From the NCBI GenBank assembly GCA_026393475.1, contig JAPLAA010000092.1:19669-83668 (forward strand): a DNA stretch of 64,000 nucleotides. The letters are read 5' to 3'. The notes under the pieces are model-generated. The model did no database searches. It saw only the letters and a program-made list of their open reading frames with translations, and had not been told where the DNA came from. The position numbers and the translations under genes are program-made. This DNA comes from Actinomycetota bacterium (GTDB lineage: Bacteria > Actinomycetota > Acidimicrobiia > Acidimicrobiales > Ilumatobacteraceae). The number at the start of each line of letters is the position of its first letter. Within the stretch, counting starts at the first letter, position 1. Of the stretch, positions 8,722 to 16,001 are shown piece by piece.

Positions 8722-9693
8722 TCAGATCCGACCGCCGGCGCCGCGCCGCGTGGGGGCCACACGCTCGACGACGCGCAGGCGAGCACTGCGGGCGCGCGGG
8801 TTCGTGGTGCGCTCGGCCTCGCTCGGCGTCTTCGGGATGCCGCGGACGACGCGCACCGTCTGCACGGCGTCGCAGACGCACGGCAGCTCGGGAGGGCAGA
8901 CACATCCGCCGGTCTCGGCGAACCGCATCCGCTGCTTCACGATCCGGTCCTCGCCCGAGTGGTACGACAGCACCGCGATCCGGCCACCTTCGACGGTGCG
9001 CTCGATCGCGAGGTCGAGCGCCGCGGGCAACACCTCGAGCTCGCGGTTGAGCTCGATACGGATCGCCTGGAACGTCCGCTTGGCCGGGTGACCGCCGGTG
9101 CGGCGGGCAGCGGCCGGGATGGCGGCGACCACGATCTCGGCCAGCTGCGTGGTGGTCTCGACCGGTCGCGCAGCGACGATCGCACGGGCGATGCGGGTGG
9201 CGAAGCGCTCGTCGCCGTGACGGCGCAGCGCCTGGGCGAGCTGCGACTCGTCGTAGCCGTTGACGATGTCGCTCGCGGTCCACGGCTCGCGCTGGTCCAT
9301 GCGCATGTCGAGTGGCGCCTCGTGGCGGTACGAGAAGCCGCGCTCGGTCCGGTCGAGCTGCGGCGAGCTGACGCCGAGATCGAAGAGCGCACCGGAGAGA
9401 TGGTCGACGGAGAGTGCTTCCATGGCGTGATCGAGGTGGTCGAACCTGACGTGCGCAGTGGCCGCCCTGTCACCGTGGACCGCCAGCCGTGCACTCGCCA
9501 CGGCGAGTGCGTCACCGTCACGGTCGAGCCCGAGGATCCGCAGGTGCGGATGTGCCTCCAGCAAGGCCGTGGCGTGCCCGGCGCCCCCGAGGGTGGCATC
9601 GAGCACCCAGCCCGGCGGGACGCTCGCGAAGACCTTGACGATCTCGTCGAGCATCACCGGCCGATGTGAGAAGTCCGTGTCGGACTCCGTCAT
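8722..9693 (-). CDS. rsmH: RsmH (MraW), 16S rRNA m4C1402 methyltransferase
   Basis: S-adenosylmethionine-dependent N4-methyltransferase acting on C1402 of 16S rRNA. The 323-residue protein has the family start HRPVMLDEIV, SAM-binding DATLGGAGHATALLE, LFDLGVSSPQLD, the ERGFSYRHEAPLDMRMD block, KRTFQAIRIELNRELE, and AVLSYHSGEDRIVK. A Cys-rich segment (CVCPPELPCVCDAV) follows. ATG at 9693 (MTESDTDFSHRPVM) was chosen because homology begins there; upstream in-frame codons lie in the intergenic hairpin region. Second conserved gene of the dcw cluster, separated from mraZ here by an extra gene. Confidence 0.95.
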   Translation of the reverse strand: MTESDTDFSHRPVMLDEIVKVFASVPPGWVLDATLGGAGHATALLEAHPHLRILGLDRDGDALAVASARLAVHGDRAATAHVRFDHLDHAMEALSVDHLSGALFDLGVSSPQLDRTERGFSYRHEAPLDMRMDQREPWTASDIVNGYDESQLAQALRRHGDERFATRIARAIVAARPVETTTQLAEIVVAAIPAAARRTGGHPAKRTFQAIRIELNRELEVLPAALDLAIERTVEGGRIAVLSYHSGEDRIVKQRMRFAETGGCVCPPELPCVCDAVQTVRVVRGIPKTPSEAERTTNPRARSARLRVVERVAPTRRGAGGRI

Positions 9694-9743
9694 CGGTGCC
9701 CGCCGGAGCGGAGCGTTCCGGGGAACGGTGACCCGAACCTCGA

Positions 9744-9865
9744 GTGGGGCATCTGCAGCTCGCCGGTCGGCGGGTGTCGCCGGGATGTCTCCCCGGTCGA
9801 CGAGACGGCAAGCGGGCGGAGTGGGGCTGTCCATCTTGCCGGCCGGCGAACTGCAGATGCACCAC
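9744..9865. repeat. 28-bp inverted repeat in the gap upstream of rsmH
   Basis: The 402-bp gap 9694-10095 has no convincing gene. Its main content is an inverted repeat: 9744-9771 pairs with 9838-9865 with 25 of 28 positions matching (core GCATCTGCAG...CGCCGG), enclosing a 66-base loop. On the minus strand it sits 51 bases upstream of the rsmH ATG, after the exported-protein gene. It could be a leader hairpin, a processing site or an incomplete terminator; there is no T-run. Confidence 0.75.
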
Positions 9866-10095
9866 GCATCGAACCTCGACAAGCGCTCGCTCCGGTGACG
9901 ACGAGGTCGCCGGTGAGCGCCGTGAGGCAGGTGGTTCGGGTGCGGGTGGTCATGGGTGGGACGGAGCCATCGGCTCGTCGTCGGTGCCTCGTTCCTCCTT
10001 TGCTGGCTCGAATGCGGTTCCTGGATCGGAGAGGGGTGTCCGGCGGGCGCGAGGCCCGGCGAACGAGAGGGGGAAAGCGTCGGAGACGGCACCGA

Positions 10096-10833
10096 TCACG
10101 GCAGGCGCTGCCAGTGGTCGACCCAGACGTCCCAGTTGAAGCCGCCGTCGAGGTTGCCCCCGAAGCTGCGGATGAGGGCCGGCCCGACGGCGTCGCCGCG
10201 CATGCCGGTCACGAGCACGTAGTCCTCCTGCCAGCGAGTGGTCCACGGCGCACACGACCCGGTGTTCCACTTCGTGGTCTGGGTGGTGCGCCACTGGATG
10301 CCCTGACGGCCAGGCGTCACCTCGACGAAGCCGAGGACTCGCGCTTCCCAGGTGTTGACCCCGGTGCACACGGTGACGCCGTCGAGCTGCTGGGTGACGT
10401 TCGACTTGCCGGTGGTGCGCCAGGCACGCCCGTTCCAGGTACGGGGGATGAACGTGATCGGCGGGCTGTAGATCGTGTCGTGCTTCGGGCCCTCGCACTC
10501 GTGGTGCGTGACCGAGTAGACGAGCCGGGTCGACTGCCAGGTGAGCTGGTCGTAGTGGCAGCGGTCGAACGGCGCCGAGTTGTACTGCCGGAACGTGCCC
10601 CGCCCGAGGTCCTCGAACCACAGCACCGACCGCTGCGGCGTGCCGCTCGTGTAGTTGAACCCTTCGAGGTAGTAGCCACCGAAGGCCAACGTCGGGTTCG
10701 GGTAGTAGCTGCGCAGGTCGTACGAGGTCGCGGCCCCGGCGGTGCCGGCGCCGCCGGCATCACCGGCGACGACCGGCACGAGCGCGGACAGAGCGATCGC
10801 TGCGGCGACAGCGCCGCGACGTGCGGTCTTCAT
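10096..10833 (-). CDS. Exported protein of unknown function inserted between mraZ and rsmH
   Basis: Not recognised. 245 residues with a Sec signal peptide (MKTARRGAVAAAIALSALV, likely cleavage in the Gly/Ala-rich stretch ending AGAATS near residue 36). The mature part is rich in Trp, Tyr, Thr and Asn and has four well-spaced cysteines (DRCHYDQ, HHECEGP, TVCTGVN, GSCAPW), consistent with two disulfides outside the membrane. No catalytic motif is evident. Its ATG at 10833 overlaps the mraZ stop as ATGA, so it is translationally coupled to mraZ and probably transcribed with the dcw genes. A role in envelope assembly is inferred only from position. Confidence 0.85.
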   Translation of the reverse strand: MKTARRGAVAAAIALSALVPVVAGDAGGAGTAGAATSYDLRSYYPNPTLAFGGYYLEGFNYTSGTPQRSVLWFEDLGRGTFRQYNSAPFDRCHYDQLTWQSTRLVYSVTHHECEGPKHDTIYSPPITFIPRTWNGRAWRTTGKSNVTQQLDGVTVCTGVNTWEARVLGFVEVTPGRQGIQWRTTQTTKWNTGSCAPWTTRWQEDYVLVTGMRGDAVGPALIRSFGGNLDGGFNWDVWVDHWQRLP

Positions 10834-11273
10834 GACGTCACACCTCCTGGTCCGCTCGTGAGCAGACCTGCCAGATCGTTGGTGCCCGCCGCCTGCACGA
10901 GCTCGAAGCGCTCGGGCGACCAGATCTCCACCACGTCGAAGTTGCCGGTGACGATCACCTTGGCCTCGGTGGCCAGACCGGCGAACGCGCGGAGCTTCTC
11001 CTCGACGTTCACCCGGCCCTGCTTGTCGATGGTGACCGGCGTGGCGCTCGCGGCGACCGCACGCTGGTACTGACGGGTGATCTCACCGGTGCGGACGCGC
11101 TCTTTCAGATCGGCGGCCATCGACTCGAACTCGTCGGAGGGCACGACCTTGACGCACTGGTCCTCGCCGGCGACGAGGTAGCAGCGCTCGCCCAGGTGCG
11201 TGCGGAACGAGGCCGGCAGCGCCAGCCGTCCCTTGTCGTCGAGTTGACGCTCATGCGTCCCGACGAACAACAC
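10830..11273 (-). CDS. mraZ: MraZ, dcw-cluster transcriptional regulator
   Basis: DNA-binding regulator that heads dcw clusters; known homologues bind repeated TGGGN-type boxes upstream of themselves. 147 residues with two SpoVT/AbrB-type halves, each carrying the family D-K-G-R core: QLDDKGRLALPASFR near the N-terminus and TIDKQGRVNVEEKLR in the middle. Start is GTG 11273 (then TTG TTC GTC GGG), with a GAGGTGA Shine-Dalgarno-like sequence at about 9-nt spacing. The G-rich upstream region is consistent with autoregulation. Confidence 0.96.
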   Translation of the reverse strand: MLFVGTHERQLDDKGRLALPASFRTHLGERCYLVAGEDQCVKVVPSDEFESMAADLKERVRTGEITRQYQRAVAASATPVTIDKQGRVNVEEKLRAFAGLATEAKVIVTGNFDVVEIWSPERFELVQAAGTNDLAGLLTSGPGGVTS

Positions 11274-11409
11274 CTGGAGATCACCTCGATTCCTGCCTCA
11301 CGACCACGCACGACCTGTGCGTTCCACCGGTCGGGACCTTCCCGACGATCGGCCTCCACCGACGTCGGGGAACGGCGCGTTCGGCACGCCGCGTCCTGTC
11401 CGATTCCCC

Positions 11410-11439
11410 ATTCTTCCCCCCAGAACCCCCCTGAGTCAA
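11410..11439 (-). promoter_or_regulatory. Candidate mraZ promoter
   Basis: On the minus strand a TTGACT -35 element (11434-11439) is followed after 18 bp by AAGAAT (11410-11415), about 137 bases before the mraZ start. G-runs at roughly 10-bp spacing overlap it (for example TGGGG at 11406-11410 and 11447-11451 on the minus strand). The -10 box matches the consensus only partly, so this is a candidate. Confidence 0.4.
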
Positions 11440-11618
11440 CAGTCTTCCCCATCTTCCCCCTTTTCGCGCCACCACCGCCCACCTCGCCCACCGGCCCCGA
11501 CGACACGATCTGGCCGCTGAGCAGGGACGATTCCTCCACCGGTTGCTCGCCGGCCGCCCAGTGATCCCTGATCGCGCTCTGCGCGGCAGGCTTCGCGCGC
11601 GTCGCGCGCTCGCTCGAC

Positions 11619-11654
11619 GGCACGGACGGGGCACGGACGGGGCACGGACCGTGC
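11619..11654. repeat. 11-bp tandem repeat with a palindrome in the mraZ upstream region
   Basis: GGCACGGACGG is repeated at 11619, 11630 and (incomplete) 11641, an 11-bp period. The last copy runs into the dyad GCACGG-A-CCGTGC (11642-11654). It is part of the 595-bp gene-free stretch 11274-11868. Confidence 0.7.
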
Positions 11655-11745
11655 ACGGCGGGACACGGACCGGTGCTGCGCGGCGCCGCGTCGGCCCTGG
11701 TCGGGGCACCCGGACGCGGACGCGGGCGATCGGCCGACGCACCGG

Positions 11746-11798
11746 TGGGGCGTCGTGGGGAACGTGGGGTGTCGTGGGGAACGTGGGGTGTCGTGGGG
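11746..11798 (+). repeat. Array of six TGGGG boxes
   Basis: TGGGG occurs at 11746, 11756, 11765, 11775, 11784 and 11794, with alternating 10- and 9-bp spacing, i.e. a 19-bp unit repeated 2.5 times. The box and the near-helical spacing resemble the TGGGN repeats bound by MraZ in other bacteria, but the array is 470-525 bp upstream of mraZ and in the opposite orientation. It could equally be a simple minisatellite. Confidence 0.7.
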
Positions 11799-11868
11799 CG
11801 TGACGCCGGGCCGGTCAGCGCACGGGCGACCGCTGGCGAACGCCGCTCACGCGGCGGTCAGGCGGTGA

Positions 11869-12561
11869 TCACCGGCTCGCGAGCGCGTCGGCCACCGCGA
11901 TCCGCAGGGCGGCGGCGTCGCCGCGGTGGACCGCCGGCGGACGGAGATCGGCCACGGTGGGGGCCGGTGGGGCGAGCAGCGACACGAGCAACTCCCCCTG
12001 CCAGGCGAGGTGGATCGACGACTGCAACCGCACCCAGTCGCGCGTGCGTCGCTGGCTGATCCCCACCGCCTTGCGCCCGTCGACCAGCACCTCACCCGAG
12101 CCGAGCCCGTCGAAGCACACCAGGCGCGACCACGGCGTGTGCACGAGCGCCCCACGGTGCACCGTCGCCGACGGCGCACCGACGGCGTGCAGCGCCTCGC
12201 ACCACACGTCACCCAACCACCACATCGCTGCAGCCACGTCGTCGTCCCACCGAGGGTCGTGGCGAGGGACGACCACGTCGAGCCAGAGCGATTCGCCCGG
12301 CATCAACAGCACCACCCCTCCCCCGCTGCGCCGGCGGACGACGTCGACGCCGGCGGCGGCCGCCGCATCGTGGTCGACGACCTCGTCCCGTTGGGCCGAG
12401 CCGAGCACGAGCGCCGGCCGTTCGACCTCGTACCACTCCGCGACGCGTGCGCTGCCGTCCGGGACGAGCCCGTGCAGCGAGGCGGCAGGTCCCCGACGGA
12501 CGCCGACGTGCCACCCCGGTCCGTCCTCGGGCAGGACGCGATCGGCGGACGGCTCGTTCAT
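11869..12561 (-). CDS. Biotin/lipoate A/B protein ligase family protein (LplA-like)
   Basis: Predicted cofactor ligase or transferase that attaches lipoate/octanoate (less likely biotin) to E2 or GcvH lysines. The BPL/LplA/LipB fold is marked by VVRRRSGGGVVLLMPGES, equivalent to the LplA RRxSGGGxV motif, and VLVDGRKAVGISQRR, which carries the expected active-site lysine. 230 residues means only the catalytic domain; the LplA C-terminal accessory domain is absent, so it may act like LipM/LipL transferases. Substrate cannot be read from the sequence. It stands alone downstream of the HNH gene. Confidence 0.8.
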   Translation of the reverse strand: MNEPSADRVLPEDGPGWHVGVRRGPAASLHGLVPDGSARVAEWYEVERPALVLGSAQRDEVVDHDAAAAAGVDVVRRRSGGGVVLLMPGESLWLDVVVPRHDPRWDDDVAAAMWWLGDVWCEALHAVGAPSATVHRGALVHTPWSRLVCFDGLGSGEVLVDGRKAVGISQRRTRDWVRLQSSIHLAWQGELLVSLLAPPAPTVADLRPPAVHRGDAAALRIAVADALASR

Positions 12562-12663
12562 CGACGACCAGTGTGGCGTCGGCCGCGGGCGACGGCGCGA
12601 CCGGAGACGATCAGCCCGGATCAGGCCCGGATCAGCCCCGGACCAGCCCCGGATCGGCAGCTG

Positions 12664-13161
12664 TCACGAGGCCCGGGCCAGATACGGCTTCCACGCCTCG
12701 GGCACGCGGGCCACGGCGACGGTGACCCAGGCCATCTCGCGCGGCGCCCGCGGCGGGCGGGCGAGTCGCATGCCCGCCTCGTCGGGGGTGCGGTCACGCT
12801 TGGAGAGGTTGCACGGGCGGCAGGCCGCGGCGACGTTGTCCCACACGTGCTCGCCCCCTCGCGATCTCGGCATCACGTGATCGATCGAATCGGCCAGACC
12901 GCCGCAGTACTGGCAGCGATGCTCGTCGCGGGCGAACACCGCACGCCTCGACAGCGCCGTCCGACGGTGGAACGGCACCTTCACCACGTACCGGAGACGG
13001 ATCACGAGCGGGTTGGGCACCTCGAGCGAGGCAGAGCGGAGCACGGTGCCGTCGTCCTCGACGACGTCGGCCTTGTCGGCGAGCACCAGACAGGCGGCGC
13101 GACGTGCCGGCACGACGGAGAGCGGCTCGTACGTTGCGTTCAACACCAGCGCGCTCCTCAT
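12664..13161 (-). CDS. HNH endonuclease family protein
   Basis: 165 residues. An N-terminal NATYEPLSVVPARRA segment is followed by a treble-clef HNH nuclease: CQYCGG, the IDHVMPRSRGGEHVWDN core with catalytic His, and CRPCNLSK closing the zinc site. This short stand-alone HNH protein is common and chromosomal in Actinobacteria; its biological target is unknown. Nothing marks it as mobile. ATG at 13161 is preceded by TAGGGT with 8 intervening bases, so the mRNA is probably leaderless. Confidence 0.88.
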   Translation of the reverse strand: MRSALVLNATYEPLSVVPARRAACLVLADKADVVEDDGTVLRSASLEVPNPLVIRLRYVVKVPFHRRTALSRRAVFARDEHRCQYCGGLADSIDHVMPRSRGGEHVWDNVAAACRPCNLSKRDRTPDEAGMRLARPPRAPREMAWVTVAVARVPEAWKPYLARAS

Positions 13162-13169
13162 GGGCAGGG

Positions 13170-13175
13170 ACCCTA
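13170..13175 (-). promoter_or_regulatory. -10 box (TAGGGT) for leaderless HNH gene
   Basis: TAGGGT on the minus strand ends 8 nt before the ATG at 13161, placing the expected transcription start at or next to the start codon. Confidence 0.5.
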
Positions 13176-13291
13176 CCGATCCCCTCGGGGCAGGACCGGC
13201 GGGGTTTCCCCGCGGCGGCCCACCCGCAACGCCCTGGGCATCATCGGCGCCCTCGTCAGCATGGGCGGCATGGGCGCGGCTGCGTCCCCGA

Positions 13292-13591
13292 TCACGTCGT
13301 GCTCGTCGAGAGCCCGTGCTGCGCCTTGCACCACGTGAGGTAGTTCAGCACATCGTCGGGGACCGGTGGATGATCGGCGTCGCCGTACTGCGTGAGCACG
13401 CGGAAGCGCAGGTACTCGCCACCGGGCACCGGCAGGAACGGTGGGCGTCGCCACCATCCGGGACGCGCCGTGCGGCGCGCCTGCCGCGCCGCGGTGACCC
13501 ACAGCGACGGCCGACGAGCGACAGCGACCGCGACCCGACCCCACGCGGCCGTCGAGGAGGCCCCCGTCGACGAGAACCCGGTGGAGGTCAG
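13292..13591 (-). CDS. Small conserved actinobacterial protein (RPGWWRRPPFLPLP-type)
   Basis: About 99 residues; function unknown. The core ARPGWWRRPPFLPVPGGEYLRFRVLTQYG followed by DVLNYLTWCK (cited in parts: ARPGWWRRPPFLPV, EYLRFRVLTQYG) is familiar from small uncharacterised actinobacterial proteins. The start is a problem: upstream in this frame the only ATG/GTG/TTG is a GTG at 13708, which would overlap the acyl-CoA dehydrogenase by 121 nt. A CTG at 13591 overlaps that gene's stop as CTGA, exactly the junction type used across this window, so CTG initiation is proposed. Confidence 0.65.
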   Translation of the reverse strand: MTSTGFSSTGASSTAAWGRVAVAVARRPSLWVTAARQARRTARPGWWRRPPFLPVPGGEYLRFRVLTQYGDADHPPVPDDVLNYLTWCKAQHGLSTSTT

Positions 13592-14802
13592 CGCGGCTCT
13601 TTCGGCAGCCCGAGCACCATCTCGCCGATGATGTTGCGCTGCACCTGTGACGAACCTGCGTAGATCGTGCCGGCGCGGGCGTTGAGGAACGTGCCGACCC
13701 AGCTCCACGAGCTGTTCGGCGCCCCCGCGTCGTCGGCCTGGAACGCCGACGACGGCCGACGACCGGTGGGCACCAGGGCCTCAGCGCCCATGATGTCGAC
13801 GGCGAGCTCGGTGATCTCCTTGTGGTACTCGCTCCAGTACAGCTTCGTGATCGCACCGTCGGGGCCGGGGTGGTGGCCCTGCAGGAACTTGGTGAGCACG
13901 CGCATGCCGCTGTAGCGCATGATCTGCACCTTCGCGTAGCACTGGGCCAGTCGCTGGCGGATGCGCGGATCGTCGGTGACGCCGCGCTCCTCGGCCAGCA
14001 GGAACAGGCGGTCGACCTCGGCCTGGAAGCGGATGGGCAGCGTCGCCGCCGCCTCGCCGCGCTCGTGACCGAGCAGGGTCATCGCCACGGCCCAGCCGTT
14101 GTTCACGCCGCCGACCACCTCGCCCTTGGGGGTGGTCGCATCGGTGTAGAAGACCTCGTTGAACTCGCTGTCGCCGGAGATCATCCGGATCGGACGGACC
14201 TCGATGCCGGGCTGGCGCATGTCGACGAGCAGGAACGAGATGCCCTTGTGCCGCGGTGCGTCGGGGTCGGTGCGGGCGAGGGTGAAGATGTGGTCGGCGA
14301 GATGGCCGGCGGAGGTCCAGATCTTCTGACCGTTGAGCACCCACTGGTCGCCGTCGAGCTCGCCCTTCAGCCCGAGGTTCGACAGGTCGCTGCCGGCGTT
14401 GGGCTCGGAGTACCCCTGACACCAGGTGTCCTCACCCGACAGGATGCGCGGCAGGTAGTGCTTCTTCTGCTCCTCGGTGCCCCACATCAGCAGGGTGTTG
14501 CCGAGCATCTGGATACCGAACACGTCGTTCGGGCCACCCGTCGGCACGCCGGCCTTGGCGAACTCCTCGCCGACGATCACCTGCTCGAGCGCCGACAGGC
14601 CGGCGCCGCCGTACTCCACCGGCCAGCCGGGGGCGAGGTAACCGCCCTCGTACAGCGTCTTGCGCCAGTCGGTGACGAAGTCGACGAGCTCCTGCCCGTC
14701 GAGCTGCCCCATGCCCTTCCAGTTCACAGGGAGCTTCTCGGCGAGGAAGGCCTGCACCTTCTCGCGGTAGGCCTCGGCTTCTGCGGTGTACGTGGGACGC
14801 AT
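13588..14802 (-). CDS. Acyl-CoA dehydrogenase family flavoprotein
   Basis: FAD-dependent dehydrogenase for the alpha-beta oxidation of an acyl-CoA. 404 residues with the family order: N-terminal helices, WPVEYGGAGLSALEQVI, FAD/substrate block CQGYSEPNAGSDLSNL, WVLNGQKIWTSAGHLAD, and C-terminal AGSSQVQRNIIGEMVLGLP that binds FAD. The catalytic base position cannot be fixed by eye, so chain-length or steroid specificity is open; the subgroup resembles actinobacterial FadE proteins. ATG 14802 has TAACAT 7 nt upstream, predicting a leaderless transcript. Confidence 0.9.
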   Translation of the reverse strand: MRPTYTAEAEAYREKVQAFLAEKLPVNWKGMGQLDGQELVDFVTDWRKTLYEGGYLAPGWPVEYGGAGLSALEQVIVGEEFAKAGVPTGGPNDVFGIQMLGNTLLMWGTEEQKKHYLPRILSGEDTWCQGYSEPNAGSDLSNLGLKGELDGDQWVLNGQKIWTSAGHLADHIFTLARTDPDAPRHKGISFLLVDMRQPGIEVRPIRMISGDSEFNEVFYTDATTPKGEVVGGVNNGWAVAMTLLGHERGEAAATLPIRFQAEVDRLFLLAEERGVTDDPRIRQRLAQCYAKVQIMRYSGMRVLTKFLQGHHPGPDGAITKLYWSEYHKEITELAVDIMGAEALVPTGRRPSSAFQADDAGAPNSSWSWVGTFLNARAGTIYAGSSQVQRNIIGEMVLGLPKEPR

Positions 14803-14809
14803 GACGTCG

Positions 14810-14815
14810 ATGTTA
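14810..14815 (-). promoter_or_regulatory. -10 box (TAACAT) for acyl-CoA dehydrogenase
   Basis: TAACAT on the minus strand lies 7 nt before ATG 14802, the spacing of a leaderless start. Confidence 0.45.
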
Positions 14816-15841
14816 CTCGTCGGTAGCACCCGGCGACAGTTGACCGGTGGCGGCCTCCCCGCCCTCACGGTCGGCGTCCGCCGGCGTCGACGGGCTGGTC
14901 GACGCGCCGGTCGACGCGCCGGTCGACGGGCCGGTCGACGGGCCGGTGTCGTCGGCGGGCAGCCGGGCGACACCGGCCGGCGGCGAGAACGACTGCGGCG
15001 GCGCGAACCGGGCCAGCGCTGCGGCACCGACGAGCGGCGCATGGTGGCCGAGGCCCACCGGGACGATCTTGAACCCCGACGTGAACCCGAGGCGGGCCCG
15101 GACGTCGAGTTCGTGCTGGGCCGCCTCGAAGAACACGTCACCGAACCCCAGGGCGAGCGATCCCCCGACCACGGCGAGCTTGAGGTCGACGACGGCCCCG
15201 ACCGACGCGAGCGCCCGGCCGACGAGCGTGCCGGTGCGTTCCATGATCGCCCGCGGCGCCCGCTGGGCCGCACGCCCGGTCTCCTCCTCGATCGCGGAGC
15301 GGCTGCAGTACGCGTCGAGACACCCCTGCCCGCCGCACACGCAGTCGCGCCCGTCGGGCTCGACGACCATGTGGCCGATCCCTCCCGCGTTGCCGGAGCG
15401 ACCCTGCAACAGGCGACCGCCGCTGATGATCCCGCCACTCACACCCGTCGCGACGACCACACCGATGAAGTCGTTCACACCCTGGGCCGCGCCGTGCCAG
15501 GCCTCGCCCGACGCGAGCGCCTTGGCGTCGGTGTCGACCACCGTGGGCAGACCGGTGAGCTGCTCGATCTGGTCGCGGATCGGGAACCCTCGCCACGACG
15601 GCACGTACAGCGGCGACCCGATCCCGTCGGACTTCACCGGGCCGCCACATCCGACGCCGCACGCTCCGGGCGGGGTCGGCGACGCGGCGACCACTCGGCG
15701 GACCAGCCGAGCGCGCGCCTGCCACACGTCGCGCGGTGGCGTCGGCACCCGGTCGCGGATCAGCACCGCACCCTGAGCATCCACGATGCCGGCGGTCAGC
15801 TTGGTGCCGCCGATGTCGATGGCGAGGTAGAGCTCGGACAC
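14813..15841 (-). CDS. ROK-family sugar kinase (glucokinase-like) with Ser/Thr-rich tail
   Basis: Likely ATP-dependent hexose kinase. N-terminal phosphate loop LAIDIGGTKLTAGIVD, central ATGVSGGIISGGRLLQG, GHMVVEPDG and the ROK zinc motif CVCGGQGCLDAYCS are present, with no N-terminal winged helix, so it is an enzyme rather than a NagC-type repressor. The C-terminal ~60 residues are low complexity, built on a GPST/GAST tetrapeptide repeated from a 12-bp DNA unit. GTG 15841 is preceded by TACTGT at 7 nt (leaderless). Sugar specificity is unknown; a second ROK kinase lies at 41163. Confidence 0.85.
   Translation of the reverse strand: MSELYLAIDIGGTKLTAGIVDAQGAVLIRDRVPTPPRDVWQARARLVRRVVAASPTPPGACGVGCGGPVKSDGIGSPLYVPSWRGFPIRDQIEQLTGLPTVVDTDAKALASGEAWHGAAQGVNDFIGVVVATGVSGGIISGGRLLQGRSGNAGGIGHMVVEPDGRDCVCGGQGCLDAYCSRSAIEEETGRAAQRAPRAIMERTGTLVGRALASVGAVVDLKLAVVGGSLALGFGDVFFEAAQHELDVRARLGFTSGFKIVPVGLGHHAPLVGAAALARFAPPQSFSPPAGVARLPADDTGPSTGPSTGASTGASTSPSTPADADREGGEAATGQLSPGATDE
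14886..14945. repeat. 12-bp coding tandem repeat in the ROK kinase tail
   Basis: GTCGACGsGCyG (plus-strand reading) occurs five times head to tail at 14886-14945 and encodes the alternating GPST/GAST tail on the minus strand. Unit count may vary between strains. Confidence 0.85.
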
Positions 15842-15848
15842 TGAGCCG

Positions 15849-15854
15849 ACAGTA
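15849..15854 (-). promoter_or_regulatory. -10 box (TACTGT) for ROK kinase
   Basis: TACTGT lies 7 nt upstream of GTG 15841 on the minus strand. It is in the 160-bp divergent promoter region shared with the MoxR operon. Confidence 0.45.
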
Positions 15855-15987
15855 CATCCGCGCCGGGCGCGCAACCCGGCTTGCCGCGCGACACCCCGTC
15901 CGTCCCGACTGCCCCGGCACGAGAGCAGCTCCCAACAAAGTGGGAGATGTCGACCGCGACCGAGGGGACATCGACCGATTCCCCGTC

Positions 15988-15993
15988 TACGCT
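15988..15993 (+). promoter_or_regulatory. -10 box (TACGCT) for the MoxR operon
   Basis: TACGCT lies 8 nt upstream of the MoxR ATG at 16002, predicting leaderless transcription of the three-gene operon. Confidence 0.45.
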
Positions 15994-16001
15994 GCGCAGC
16001 C

